DNA of 10,253 nucleotides from Isotricha intestinalis (lineage: Eukaryota; Ciliophora; Litostomatea; Vestibuliferida; Isotrichidae). The notes under the pieces are model-generated. The model saw nothing but the letters and a program-made list of their open reading frames with translations, did no database searches and had not been told where the DNA came from. This document shows positions 1-7,915 of the stretch, in pieces. Position numbers and translations under genes: made by a program. Numbering within the stretch: the stretch's first letter is position 1; every line of letters begins with the position of its first letter. The DNA is taken from assembly GCA_023807065.1 (NCBI GenBank), contig JAJJLU010004700.1, positions 1-10,253 on the forward strand, in the 5' to 3' direction.

Positions 1-48
1 AAAACCCAAAAAAAACCCAAAAAACCCAAAAAAAACCCAAAAAACCCA
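1..48 (+). repeat. Telomere-like C3/A6-A8 tandem repeat at the window's left end
   Basis: The first bases are A4C3, followed by two copies of a 20-nt unit A8C3A6C3. The C-rich strand runs 5' to 3' from the left end, which is the orientation required for a left telomere; the complementary strand would be G3T6/G3T8. Known ciliate repeats such as C4A2 and C4A4 have the same C-run plus A-run design, but I know of none with this regular alternation of 6 and 8 A residues. The repeat stops at position 47-48 and passes straight into AT-rich DNA. A plain low-complexity minisatellite or an assembly-edge artefact remains possible. Confidence 0.6.
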
Positions 49-726
49 GATTTTTTTTTAGATCTAACTCTACTAATATATTATCTAACATTATATATTT
101 TTTATATTTTGATAATATAATTGTTTAATTTTATTTCTTTTAAAAATGTTTTACTTTCAAAATTATTAATCATAAATTATATTTGAGTCATAATCAATAC
201 TATTTCTTGACAAATATTAATAAAAATAATTATATAATTTTGTCTTTGAGATTAAATTTCCTATTTGATTGAATTTTTTAATATATTAAATTTATTAAAA
301 TAATTAAACTTTTGATTGAAATTAATATAACGTTAATTTTATTGTTTGATTTAAAAGTATTTTAAATGGTTTTTTTAGTTCTTGTTATATATTTATAAGT
401 ACTTTATATTATATAAAGGGGAAAAAAAACAGATATTTCTTTCATTTTACCAAAAAAATATTATTTTTATAAGACATAAAAATCTTTGAAAAATTATTTG
501 TTTTTGAATAATTTAAAAAACTTTTTCATTTCAAATTTATTTCTATTTAATGTTGGAATTAATTTTTTTAAATATATGAGCCTTTTTTCTCCCAATATAT
601 TTCAAATTATCACAAATTTAAATAAACAATCATTTTCAGGAAGTTAAAATCTAGAAAATTCTCACTTTTGCAAAATTAATGTAACTTTATTTGAACTTAA
701 TGAATAATTTAATAATTTAATGATTT

Positions 727-1105
727 ATATACTTCTTTTTTTTTTTTTATTCTTTCTTTCCAAGATATTATTCTTACAAATATTTCCTTTAAAATATAGG
801 AAAGTATTATCTAAATATTCAATTTTATATTTTAATTAATTCTCAAAAGTTCTAGTTGATTTTTCAAATGATTTTAACTCCAAAATAATTACTTTCAAGA
901 ATAAAAAATTTCAGATAAATTTAATGTAATATTATTTTGAAAAATTGTTTACTATACAATCAAAGGTAAAATTATTCTTCAATTTGAAATTTTCCGTTGG
1001 TTGAAATATAAATGTTATTTTTTAGTAATTTAAATTAGAAAGTTTAAAGTCCACAAAATCCAAACTTATCATTCCTATAACATCAAAATCCAAACTCTCA
1101 AAATA
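727..1105 (-). pseudogene. Possible decayed coding stretch, minus strand
   Basis: One constant minus-strand frame from 1105 down to 727 contains only four in-frame stops before the terminal one (TAA at 1024, 934 and 838; TGA at 913) in about 126 codons. The open runs are roughly 28, 29, 24 and 36 codons. Random DNA of this A+T content should give a stop about every ten codons, so the frame is more open than expected, but I chose it by eye. The translation is rich in F, L, N, K and D with no recognisable motif. It could equally be chance. Confidence 0.2.
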
Positions 1106-1210
1106 TTAAATTTGAAGAAAGTATAATAAAATAATTAAAAAAATAAATAATAATATATAAATTAAAATATTCAAAAAAGTTATAATAAATAATACATGTG
1201 AATCCTATAA

Positions 1211-1671
1211 TGCAAATTAATACGAGAAGAACTCGATTTAATCGAAGAAATGCCTGAAATAAATAGAAAAGAAGTTTTAGAATAAGGAAAAGTATGGTTA
1301 AAATGTTTGAACAATAAGAAATAGGGTTATTAGATAAATAAATTTAAAAAATTAAATGTTTATTAATTATTAATATAAGAAATTATATTTTTAATTATTT
1401 TTTTAATTAATTTTTATTATAATTTTTTCTATCATTTATTATTATTCATATTTTTAATCAAATAGATATTTAGATATATTAATATTTAAATTATATTTTT
1501 CCAGAAAAATCTTATATTGAGGACTTAAATAAATTAATATTATGTTTTCAAATAAATGAAAATTATGAAAATTTAATTATTTTATAGGAACAATATCTAC
1601 GGTTTTTAATTCATATTTTTCTAACATTTATTCATTTATTCATTGAAATTTCTAAGAAGAATTTATTATAA
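1211..1671 (+). pseudogene. Possible decayed coding stretches, plus strand
   Basis: Two plus-strand pieces in different frames read like protein. The first, 1211-1333, has open runs of 24 and 12 codons split by TAA at 1283 and TAG at 1322, and includes the string GKVWLKCLNNKK. The second, 1501-1671, has runs of 28 and 27 codons split by TAG at 1585 and ended by TAA at 1669. Base composition at 1211-1330 is visibly less AT-rich than its surroundings. The intervening DNA is nearly pure A/T. No family is recognised. Mutated gene remnants are the simplest reading if these are not chance. Confidence 0.25.
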
Positions 1672-2022
1672 TTGAAATCATAAAATAAAAAAATACTCTT
1701 CAAAATTCTTTAAATTCCCAAATATATTATATCATATTTTTAATTTCTCATATACTTTTTTCTTTATCACTCATCAAATTATTTTATAAAAAAAATTGAT
1801 ATTATTCTTAAATTAACATTGTTTTGATAATTTTAGGAAATTTTAATTATTTATTTTTCAATTAAAATCTCTTATTTATAATTATATTTTTGACTTTGTT
1901 TTATTTTTTTAAATAAGACAAAATTATTGATTTACTTATTTTTTTATTTATATTTATTATTTATATTTGGGCACAAATTCATATAAGTATCTTTTCTTTC
2001 ATATTTTGAATTTAAACGAGTT

Positions 2023-3267
2023 TTAAAAGATAATACATTTACAATGAGGATTATCATTTTTTCTTTTATTAACATTGCCATTATCATCTCCTGAAGTAAC
2101 ATTTTTAGTATCTTCTTTAGTTTCTTTTCTATTATAAAAAGAACTATCATTAGAATTTTTTTTTCTATCATAAATAACATTTTCTCCAATAGAATGATTA
2201 GACATTCCACTTTTGTCAGTGTTATGAATAGTATCTCTTTTATTAACATTAAAATCTTTTAATTTCTTTTTTGATTTCATTCTAAAAGAAGAAGGACTTT
2301 TACTAATATTATTGATATTATCATTCCAATCAAATAATGAAAATCTCCCTTGATGATAAGGAGAAATATATTTAACTTTACAAATTTTTCTTAGAACTCC
2401 TTCAAATAATTCAATTAAAAAATTATAATTTGGATCTTCTGTGAAATCTAATTGTTTAACATAATTAAAATAATTTTGAAATTGTTCAGGAAAACCAGCA
2501 CATAATTCATCAATAGAAGTAGATTGTTTTTTATTTCCAATTTTTTCATAATGTTTTTCATTATTTTTACATTTAATACCTTGCCAAGGTAAATTTCCTC
2601 TTAAAAAATATAATAAAACATAACCAATACTTTCTAAATCATCTCTTCTACTTTGTTCCATTCCTTGATGAGTATAAATTGAACAATAACGGGCAGTACC
2701 AGTAATACTTTTTCCAATTTTAAAAGGTATATGTTGATTATTTGAAGTAATATATTTTTTAGCTAAACCAAAATCTATTATATATAATATATCTTTTTTC
2801 TTTTCTCTTCCCATCATAAAATTATCTGGTTTTATATCACGATGTAAATATTGATTTTCATGAATATGTTTTATTAATTTTATCATATCTATTCCAAGTG
2901 TAGATACTGTTTTTAAAGAAAATTTTTTATTCTTTAATAAAAATATTTCACCTAAACTTTTACCTAATAATTCCATCACTAAAACATTAAATCTTTTTAA
3001 TTTCCCATATTCATATATATTTGGTATTCCTAAAAATCCTTTTAATGAATTTAATCTTAAAGATTCTTGTTCTAATAATCCTATTTGATTTTTATTGTCA
3101 TTTAATTCTGTTTTTATAGCTACTTTTTCATTTGTTCCTTTATTTATTGCTGTGAATACTGTTCCAAAAGAACCTTTTCCTATTTTTTCTCCTATTATAT
3201 ATTTATCAAATATTATCTTAAAATCAAAATTATTATTATTTTCTTTATTTTGAGAGTTATTCGACAT
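2023..3267 (-). CDS. CK1: Casein kinase 1 family Ser/Thr protein kinase with C-terminal CaaX box
   Basis: An intact 414-residue single-exon gene. The kinase domain spans about residues 20-310. Visible elements are the glycine loop GKGSFGTV (30-37), the ATP-anchoring Lys52 in VAIK, the catalytic loop HRDIKPDN (142-149), DFG (165-167), the CK1-typical GTARYCSIYTH activation segment (families usually have GTARYASINTH), SRRDDLESIGY and GNLPWQG. This family phosphorylates Ser/Thr next to acidic or already phosphorylated residues. Residues 330-405 are a polar Ser/Asn/Lys-rich tail. The protein ends CKCIIF: Cys411-Ile-Ile-Phe fits a CaaX prenylation box and Cys409 could be palmitoylated, so membrane attachment is inferred. 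The start is the first Met, in AAAATG context; the stop is TAA. The gene is divergent from Rab gene A across a 742-nt spacer. Family assignment is secure, subfamily is not. Confidence 0.96.
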   Translation of the reverse strand: MSNNSQNKENNNNFDFKIIFDKYIIGEKIGKGSFGTVFTAINKGTNEKVAIKTELNDNKNQIGLLEQESLRLNSLKGFLGIPNIYEYGKLKRFNVLVMELLGKSLGEIFLLKNKKFSLKTVSTLGIDMIKLIKHIHENQYLHRDIKPDNFMMGREKKKDILYIIDFGLAKKYITSNNQHIPFKIGKSITGTARYCSIYTHQGMEQSRRDDLESIGYVLLYFLRGNLPWQGIKCKNNEKHYEKIGNKKQSTSIDELCAGFPEQFQNYFNYVKQLDFTEDPNYNFLIELFEGVLRKICKVKYISPYHQGRFSLFDWNDNINNISKSPSSFRMKSKKKLKDFNVNKRDTIHNTDKSGMSNHSIGENVIYDRKKNSNDSSFYNRKETKEDTKNVTSGDDNGNVNKRKNDNPHCKCIIF

Positions 3268-4009
3268 TTTAAAGGAATTATTTAATAAAAAGATTATAAA
3301 AATAATTAATATAAATGTAATTTTTTATTTTATAATTTTAATCTCAAATTTAAAAAGATGATACATAAAAATGTATAATTTTTTATTTACTTTAGTTTAT
3401 TTGGATTAGATTTTCTTACTTTTTTTTCATATTCTTTATATTAAAAACATATTATAAACTAAATATTAAATAATATCTATATTTAAATCTAATTTCAAAT
3501 AAATTAATTTTTCATTCAATCTCAATTTTTCTTCTTTGCTCAACTTTAACTTTTAATTGTTTATTTATTTACTAAATAAATTGATTCCAAATGTTCTTTT
3601 AAATGAACTTATAAATTGATTTTGGTGATGATTATATCTTATCTTTAATTAAGAAAATAATTGTTTTGTTTTAGAATAAATATGATAATTTTATTTTATT
3701 AAAAAATGATAAATAATACATGGTCAATGAAAAGAAAGAGAAGTAAGAATATTTAAATTAATAGTATAAATCATTGTTTATTAATAAATTTTCTAATAAT
3801 AATGTTTTTAATTCTTTTTCTTTTCAAATTATATCAATTTATAATAAAATGAATAATCAATTCAATTATTTATTTTTCAAAATTCATTTTCTATTTAATT
3901 TATTTTTCTTTAATCATTCATTGAAAAATATTAAAAAAAAAGGAATTAATAATTATACTTAATATATAAAAAATTTAAAATATTTGTTTATATTAATTAA
4001 TATTTTTTA
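3268..4009. promoter_or_regulatory. Divergent intergenic region between CK1 and Rab A
   Basis: This 742-nt AT-rich spacer separates two divergently transcribed genes, so both promoters and 5' UTRs should lie here. A 62-codon open frame at 3774-3962 consists almost only of N, F, I, L, S and K and resembles no protein, so I treat it as noncoding. No sharp promoter motif can be picked out from the A/T background. Confidence 0.4.
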
Positions 4010-4744
4010 ATGGAATCTAATTTAGGAGAAATAAAAATTCTTCCTGATAATATTCCAAATAATGATTTATCTTTTAAAGTAATAATAATAGGTAATTCAA
4101 ATGTAGGAAAATCTTGTATTTCAATAAGAGCAGTAAAAAATGTTTTTGAATCAGAGCATATTGCAACAGTAGGTTTTGAATTATTTTGTTATAATGTTAG
4201 TATAAAAGAAAAAATTTTAAAATTAGAAATTTGGGATACTTGTGGAAGTGAAAATTATAGAAGTATAACTACAAATTATTATAGAAACTCCTCTTTAGCT
4301 ATTATTGTTTATTCAATTGATGAGTAAATTTATTATATATTTTATTAGTCCAGAAAGTTTTAAAAATGTCGATTTTTGGTTAAAAGAAGTTAGAAATTAT
4401 TCAAATCCTGATATTCTTATTTTTTTAATTGGAAATAAAAGTGATTTAGAAGAAAAGTATATTTAATTTTAACCAATGATTAGTAGGAAAATTTCAAAGA
4501 AACAAGGAGAAAAATTAAAAAATGAATATAATATACATACTTTTATGGAAACTTCTGCTAAAAATGGAGATAATATAAAAAAATTATTTATTGAAGCTTC
4601 AAAAATTTTATATACAAATTATTATAAATATGATAATGTAAAATATTTACTAATATTATTTAGAAATCAATAGATAACAAATTAATAAAAGCAAGTGATT
4701 CAATTGAAAATATACAAAGAGGAACAACAGGATGTTGCAAATAA
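4010..4744 (+). CDS. Rab-family small GTPase A, four exons, switch II Gln replaced by Ser
   Basis: Splicing 4010-4323, 4349-4456, 4484-4637 and 4664-4744 gives an uninterrupted 218-residue Rab-like protein, the usual Rab length. Motifs: P-loop GNSNVGKS (28-35), switch I Thr53 in ATVGFE, DxxG box WDTCGSE (75-81), guanine-specificity motif GNKSD (133-137) and ETSAK (163-167). The C-terminus is TGCCK; the paired cysteines (216-217) are the expected sites for geranylgeranylation, predicting attachment to a vesicle membrane. The catalytic Gln normally following DTAG is Ser80, so slow intrinsic GTP hydrolysis is inferred. Introns 1 and 2 are phase 2, intron 3 phase 0. The gene ends in tandem TAA codons. 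Its nearest visible relative is the inverted copy at 8722-9478. The Rab subfamily cannot be assigned; the splicing and family calls are strong. Confidence 0.93.
4324..4348 (+). other. Rab A intron 1 (25 nt, phase 2)
   Basis: Starts GTAAAT and ends TTATTAG. Removing it joins ...YSID to ...DPESFKNV, restoring the Rab sequence. If retained, TAA appears in frame immediately (4325-4327). Confidence 0.92.
4457..4483 (+). other. Rab A intron 2 (27 nt, phase 2)
   Basis: Starts GTATAT and ends GATTAG. Removing it joins GNKSDLEE to NRKISKKQGEKL. Retention gives an in-frame TAA within the intron. Confidence 0.92.
4638..4663 (+). other. Rab A intron 3 (26 nt, phase 0)
   Basis: Starts GTAAAA and ends TTTAG. 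Removing it opens the last exon of 26 codons, ending in TGCCK. Retention shifts the frame to TAG at 4671-4673. Confidence 0.9.
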
Positions 4745-5200
4745 TAAAAAAATTATATCCATTATCATGTATTTCATATAATAAAAGAATTTTGTATTTT
4801 ATTAAATAATAATTAAAAAATATAATATTACCCAAATAATAAAAAAATAAATAAAAGTTTTTAAAGATTAATATATATTCAATTATTTCTTTTTTATTGT
4901 CATAACTATTACTTTTATTTGTTTTTTTCCTTAAAGAATCAGAGAATTTATTATAAATAATATTTTATCTTTGATATTATTAAATATTTTTATTTTATTA
5001 TAAATTGAAATTTATTATAAAACTTTCAGGTTATTGATTTCTTCTTTTACAAATTCTCTAAATGATATATTATTTAAACATTAAACTTGGCAAAAAAAAT
5101 CTGAAAAAAAAAATAAAAATAAAAATAAATAAAAAATATTAATTAATAAAAAAAAAACATAATTTAAATTTAATGAATATCCATAAAAACATTTAAAAAA
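4745..5200. other. Intergenic region between Rab A and RPS16
   Basis: 456 nt of AT-rich DNA between two genes on the plus strand. It should hold the Rab A 3' end and the RPS16 promoter and leader. The last 110 bases before the RPS16 ATG are strikingly A-rich on the plus strand. No gene seen; open frames at 5081-5387 on the minus strand are antisense to RPS16 and its leader. Confidence 0.4.
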
Positions 5201-5665
5201 ATGGGAAAGAACATGAAAGCCCGAATGAAAAAGAATGAAGAATTGAAAATGGTATATACTCATGGTAAGAAGAGGAATGCAATAGCAAATGCAGTAGTTC
5301 AAGAAGGTAAAGGAATAATAACAATAAATAGAGTTCCAATTCAAAACATAGAACCAAAGCCATTAAGAATAAAAATATTTGAGCCAATTTTAATATTAGG
5401 AGTTGATCAATTTAAAAATTTAAGAATTAAAGTTAGAGTTTCTGGAGGAGGTGCTGTTGCTCAATTATATGCTGCTAGAATGGCCATTGCTAAAGGAATT
5501 GTTGCTTGGAATCAAAAATATGTCGATGAAGAAGAAAAAGATAAAGTCAGGAAAGATTTCATGAATTATGATAAAACTCTACTTGTAGCTGATAATAGAA
5601 GAATTGAACCTAAAAAATATGGAGGACCTGGAGCTAGGGCAAGATTCCAAAAATCTTATCGTTAA
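5201..5665 (+). CDS. RPS16: Cytosolic 40S ribosomal protein uS9 (RPS16)
   Basis: A 154-residue single-exon gene for the small-subunit protein whose C-terminal tail reaches the P-site tRNA region in the decoding centre. It reads as eukaryotic uS9 throughout: GKKRNAIANAVV near residue 22, IEPKPLRIKIFEPILILG, the RVSGGGAVAQLYAARMAIAKG block, QKYVDE, the YDKTLLVADNRR segment and the invariant tail GGPGARARFQKSYR. Family members are about 140-150 residues, so this copy is nearly full-length with a slightly longer basic N-terminus (MGKNMKARMKKNEELK). The first Met, in AAAAAAATG context, is preferred; Met5 or Met9 would give a more typical length. The TAA exactly after SYR is the best evidence in the window that TAA means stop. 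Confidence 0.98.
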   Translation: MGKNMKARMKKNEELKMVYTHGKKRNAIANAVVQEGKGIITINRVPIQNIEPKPLRIKIFEPILILGVDQFKNLRIKVRVSGGGAVAQLYAARMAIAKGIVAWNQKYVDEEEKDKVRKDFMNYDKTLLVADNRRIEPKKYGGPGARARFQKSYR

Positions 5666-5902
5666 ATTAAAAATAAATATATTACTCTTTTAGTGGGTTT
5701 TAAATAAATTAAAAGATATTTTTCATATATAATAATTGTTTTTTTTCTTTTTTTGTGTTTTTTTTGGTTTTTTTCTTTTCTTTCAGTGGAATAAATAAAA
5801 TTATATATTATATATATATTAAATCTGAAAATATTCAAAATTAGAAAATTAAATTAAAAAATAAATTTTCTTTCAAATATTAAAAAAAAAAAGATTAAAA
5901 AC
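5666..5902. other. Convergent intergenic region with T-rich tract
   Basis: 237 nt between the ends of RPS16 (+) and the SAXO-like gene (-), so both 3' ends and polyadenylation regions should be here. Positions about 5738-5785 form a run of T blocks broken by single C and G, ending CTTTCAG. It looks like a polypyrimidine tract with an acceptor site, but no exon follows, so it is more likely 3' UTR or terminator-like sequence. Confidence 0.35.
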
Positions 5903-6664
5903 TTAAATAACCAAATACCTCATTCCTCTAGCATTTAAATATTTTCTTAACTTACACATTCCATCTTCATATTCAACATAATGAGTTCTATAAGTAGTAT
6001 CAAAATTATCAGGAGCATTATCACAAGGAACAAAAGCATAACTAGTTAAATTAGGATTTTTATCAGCATTATTATCATATAATTTCTTAGGAACATATTC
6101 AGTATTATAAGTAGTATTAGGATTAAGTTCACCACTAAATTTCATAGTATCTTTCCCAAATTTTAAAGGTTCTCTCATTTTATAATATTGATCAGGATAT
6201 TTCTTATAATTATCACCATAATTTGAAGTTCCTCTAAAAGGAATTTGAATATCAGGAAATTTTACTTGTTCAACAGGTTCACTAGTTATTGCTCCCCAAT
6301 TTGGATATTCAATTTCATTAGTTGTATTTCCTATAAATGGAGTTGAATAAATTTTATTTGGTTCTTTATTATTTTTATCATTTTCAATTTCCCATGGAAT
6401 ATATTTTGCTTTCATTTCACTTGTCATTCCATTTGGTAAATGTTCTTTATATTGATCTTCAAAACCTGTATGCATTGAACGGTTATAATAACCTGGATCT
6501 TTTATTCCTGTTTTCCATGGATAGTCTGTTGTGTAGGTTGTTGCTAAGTTTTTATTATATGGTAATGTGTCCCAGTTATTCTCTCGAAGACGACGAACTA
6601 TACATTTTCCACATGTACATTGAGGTACTTTTGTTTTCACTCCATCTATTTCTACTTCTAACAT
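5903..6664 (-). CDS. SAXO-like axonemal microtubule-associated protein
   Basis: A 253-residue single-exon gene. The protein carries three copies of a TTY-x-T-x-Y motif (42-48 TTYTTDY, 184-190 TTYNTEY, 223-229 TTYRTHY) and two PF-x-G-type units (109-123 and 142-156, PFRGTSNYGDNY). These resemble the Mn repeats of the SAXO/STOP family, which bind and stabilise microtubules along cilia, centrioles and basal bodies. Residues 16-21 are a short cysteine cluster (CTCGKC) followed by a basic stretch. There is no signal peptide or membrane segment. The first Met, in AAAAATG context, is the only reasonable start; the stop is TAA. A cilium-bearing organism is inferred. The family call rests on motif resemblance, and other ciliary proteins share similar repeats. 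Confidence 0.72.
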   Translation of the reverse strand: MLEVEIDGVKTKVPQCTCGKCIVRRLRENNWDTLPYNKNLATTYTTDYPWKTGIKDPGYYNRSMHTGFEDQYKEHLPNGMTSEMKAKYIPWEIENDKNNKEPNKIYSTPFIGNTTNEIEYPNWGAITSEPVEQVKFPDIQIPFRGTSNYGDNYKKYPDQYYKMREPLKFGKDTMKFSGELNPNTTYNTEYVPKKLYDNNADKNPNLTSYAFVPCDNAPDNFDTTYRTHYVEYEDGMCKLRKYLNARGMRYLVI

Positions 6665-7148
6665 TTTTTTTATTTGTTTTTATTTTTTTATTCTTCATTA
6701 GTTATAAAATTATTTATTTTTCTTTTAATTTTACTATTGTTTGTGATTTAAAAACAATATTTTTCATATATTTAAAATAATATATTCCCAATTTAAATTG
6801 TTCTTTTTTTAAAATGATTTATGAAAAGATAATAAGATAAAAAATAGTGTTTATTGTTTTTTTTTAAATTAAAAAAGAATGAATGATATTGAGTTCCTTG
6901 ATTTTAAAAAACCAGTGGACAAAGTTTCTATATAATTCATAAATAATCAATAATATTTTTCTTATTTTTATTTTTTTCCAATAATATTTAATGTTTTAAA
7001 CAAATTTTTTAAATATTATTACTTTAACTGTTCACTTATTTTTACTTTTGTTTTTTGAATGTTTATATTTTTTTATTTTTTGATGTTTTGATTAAATTGA
7101 ATTTATTTGTTTGTTAAATAGAAATAAATTTGGAAATATTAAATTAAA
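6665..7148. promoter_or_regulatory. Divergent intergenic region between SAXO-like and coiled-coil genes
   Basis: A 484-nt spacer between two divergently transcribed genes, so it should carry both promoters. It is A/T-dominated with many T runs. The only visibly less AT-rich piece is near 6890-6930. A plus-strand open frame at 6337-6780 enters this region but is antisense to the SAXO-like gene and codes mainly F, L, I and Y, so it is not a gene. Confidence 0.4.
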
Positions 7149-7796
7149 ATGTCTTATATTTCAATTCTTCTTCCTGCATTTCACTTTAATACTACTGATA
7201 AAAATGAATTAATAAAATTATGTAGTACTCAATTTAATTTAGTTGAAGATAAATTTGAATTATATGAATTTAATGATAATACTAACAATAAGAATTTTGT
7301 TGTAAAATTTAAAAAAAGTATGCTTAGTTTAAATTCAATTGAAGAATTAATATATCAAAGACAATGTACAAAATGTATGTCAGAAAAATCATTTGAATCT
7401 TTAAAAGCATTAACTCAAAAAATATCAGAATTAGAAAATCAAATTAAATCAAAAAAAGAAAATGGAAGTGAAGAAGTAAAAAAGAATTTATTCAATGACA
7501 ATATAAAATTAAGAGAAATGTTAAAAAAAGAAATTGATCATTCTGAAAATTTTAGGGTTAATACAGAAAAAACAATAAATATAATAAGAGAACAATTTGA
7601 ATCAATTGTAAAAGAGTTAGAAACCATGAGAAAAAAATCAAATAAAAATAAACCAAGCACTCAAAGAGAAAATACATTGTGCAATAATACAAATTCTATA
7701 ATTCCTTTAGGGAAAAAAAATAGAATAAATAGTAATAGTTCTGATAATAAAAATGGAAGAAATAATAATGGAGTTGTAAAACATAATTTTAAATAA
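7149..7796 (+). CDS. Unrecognised coiled-coil protein
   Basis: A 215-residue open frame starting in TTAAAATG context and ending in TAA. I do not recognise the family. Residues 1-70 look like a small folded domain (MSYISILLPAFHF at the start). A CTKC pair lies at 73-76. Residues about 82-165 are charged and heptad-like (ALTQKISELENQI, LREMLKKEI, IREQFESIVKELETM), predicting a coiled coil with a break near 104-110. The last 50 residues are an Asn/Ser/Lys-rich disordered tail. Codon choice resembles the neighbouring genes, and E, K and Q are distributed as in real protein, so I accept it as a gene. It converges on the BuGZ-like gene with a 119-nt gap. An interactor or scaffold role is possible but unsupported. 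Confidence 0.82.
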   Translation: MSYISILLPAFHFNTTDKNELIKLCSTQFNLVEDKFELYEFNDNTNNKNFVVKFKKSMLSLNSIEELIYQRQCTKCMSEKSFESLKALTQKISELENQIKSKKENGSEEVKKNLFNDNIKLREMLKKEIDHSENFRVNTEKTINIIREQFESIVKELETMRKKSNKNKPSTQRENTLCNNTNSIIPLGKKNRINSNSSDNKNGRNNNGVVKHNFK

Positions 7797-7915
7797 TTAT
7801 AAATATATATAATCATATATATATTTTTTATTTCGGTATTATATAATTTAAAATTTAAGAATATAAAATTTAAACTTATTTTTTTAAAATTAGTCATAAT
7901 AGCTTTAAAAAATAT

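Larger units (their letters stand above)
49..2022. other. AT-rich subtelomeric region with no intact gene
   Basis: About 2 kb with no open frame that looks like a complete protein. It consists mainly of A/T runs, including a 13-base T tract at 736-748. A 13-nt direct repeat, CAAAATCCAAACT, occurs at 1054-1066 and 1084-1096. Slightly less AT-biased stretches around 727-1105 (minus frame) and 1211-1671 (plus frames) give coding-like amino acid strings interrupted by stops; these are listed separately. I see no tRNA, rRNA or recognisable mobile element here. The 3' UTR of the casein kinase gene presumably occupies the right edge. Confidence 0.55.

Noticed and set aside
1944..2249. Minus-strand 101-codon open frame
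   Set aside because: It overlaps the 3' end of the casein kinase gene in another frame and encodes mostly I, L, M and K, so it is a shadow frame.
3774..3962. Plus-strand 62-codon open frame in the CK1-Rab spacer
   Set aside because: Its composition is almost only N, F, I, L, S and K, as expected from A/T-rich noncoding DNA; no motif is visible.
4010..4327. Rab A and Rab B as truncated or frameshifted pseudogenes
   Set aside because: The apparent breaks are removed by 25-31 nt GT-AG introns at identical positions and phases in both copies, giving full-length proteins with C-terminal CCK and CCR.
5081..5387. Two minus-strand open frames opposite RPS16
   Set aside because: Antisense to a certain ribosomal protein gene and its A-rich leader; the F/L/Y/C-rich content is typical of shadows.
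5738..5790. Intron acceptor of a hidden gene
   Set aside because: No open exon follows on the plus strand, and the tract is unlike the short TAG-ending introns proven here.
6337..6780. 147-codon plus-strand frame rich in F, L and Y, resembling a membrane protein
   Set aside because: It is antisense to the SAXO-like gene; the apparent hydrophobicity comes from the complement of K/N/E codons.
7661..7897. Minus-strand 78-codon frame overlapping the end of the coiled-coil gene
   Set aside because: Antisense shadow of the Asn/Lys-rich tail plus the A/T spacer.
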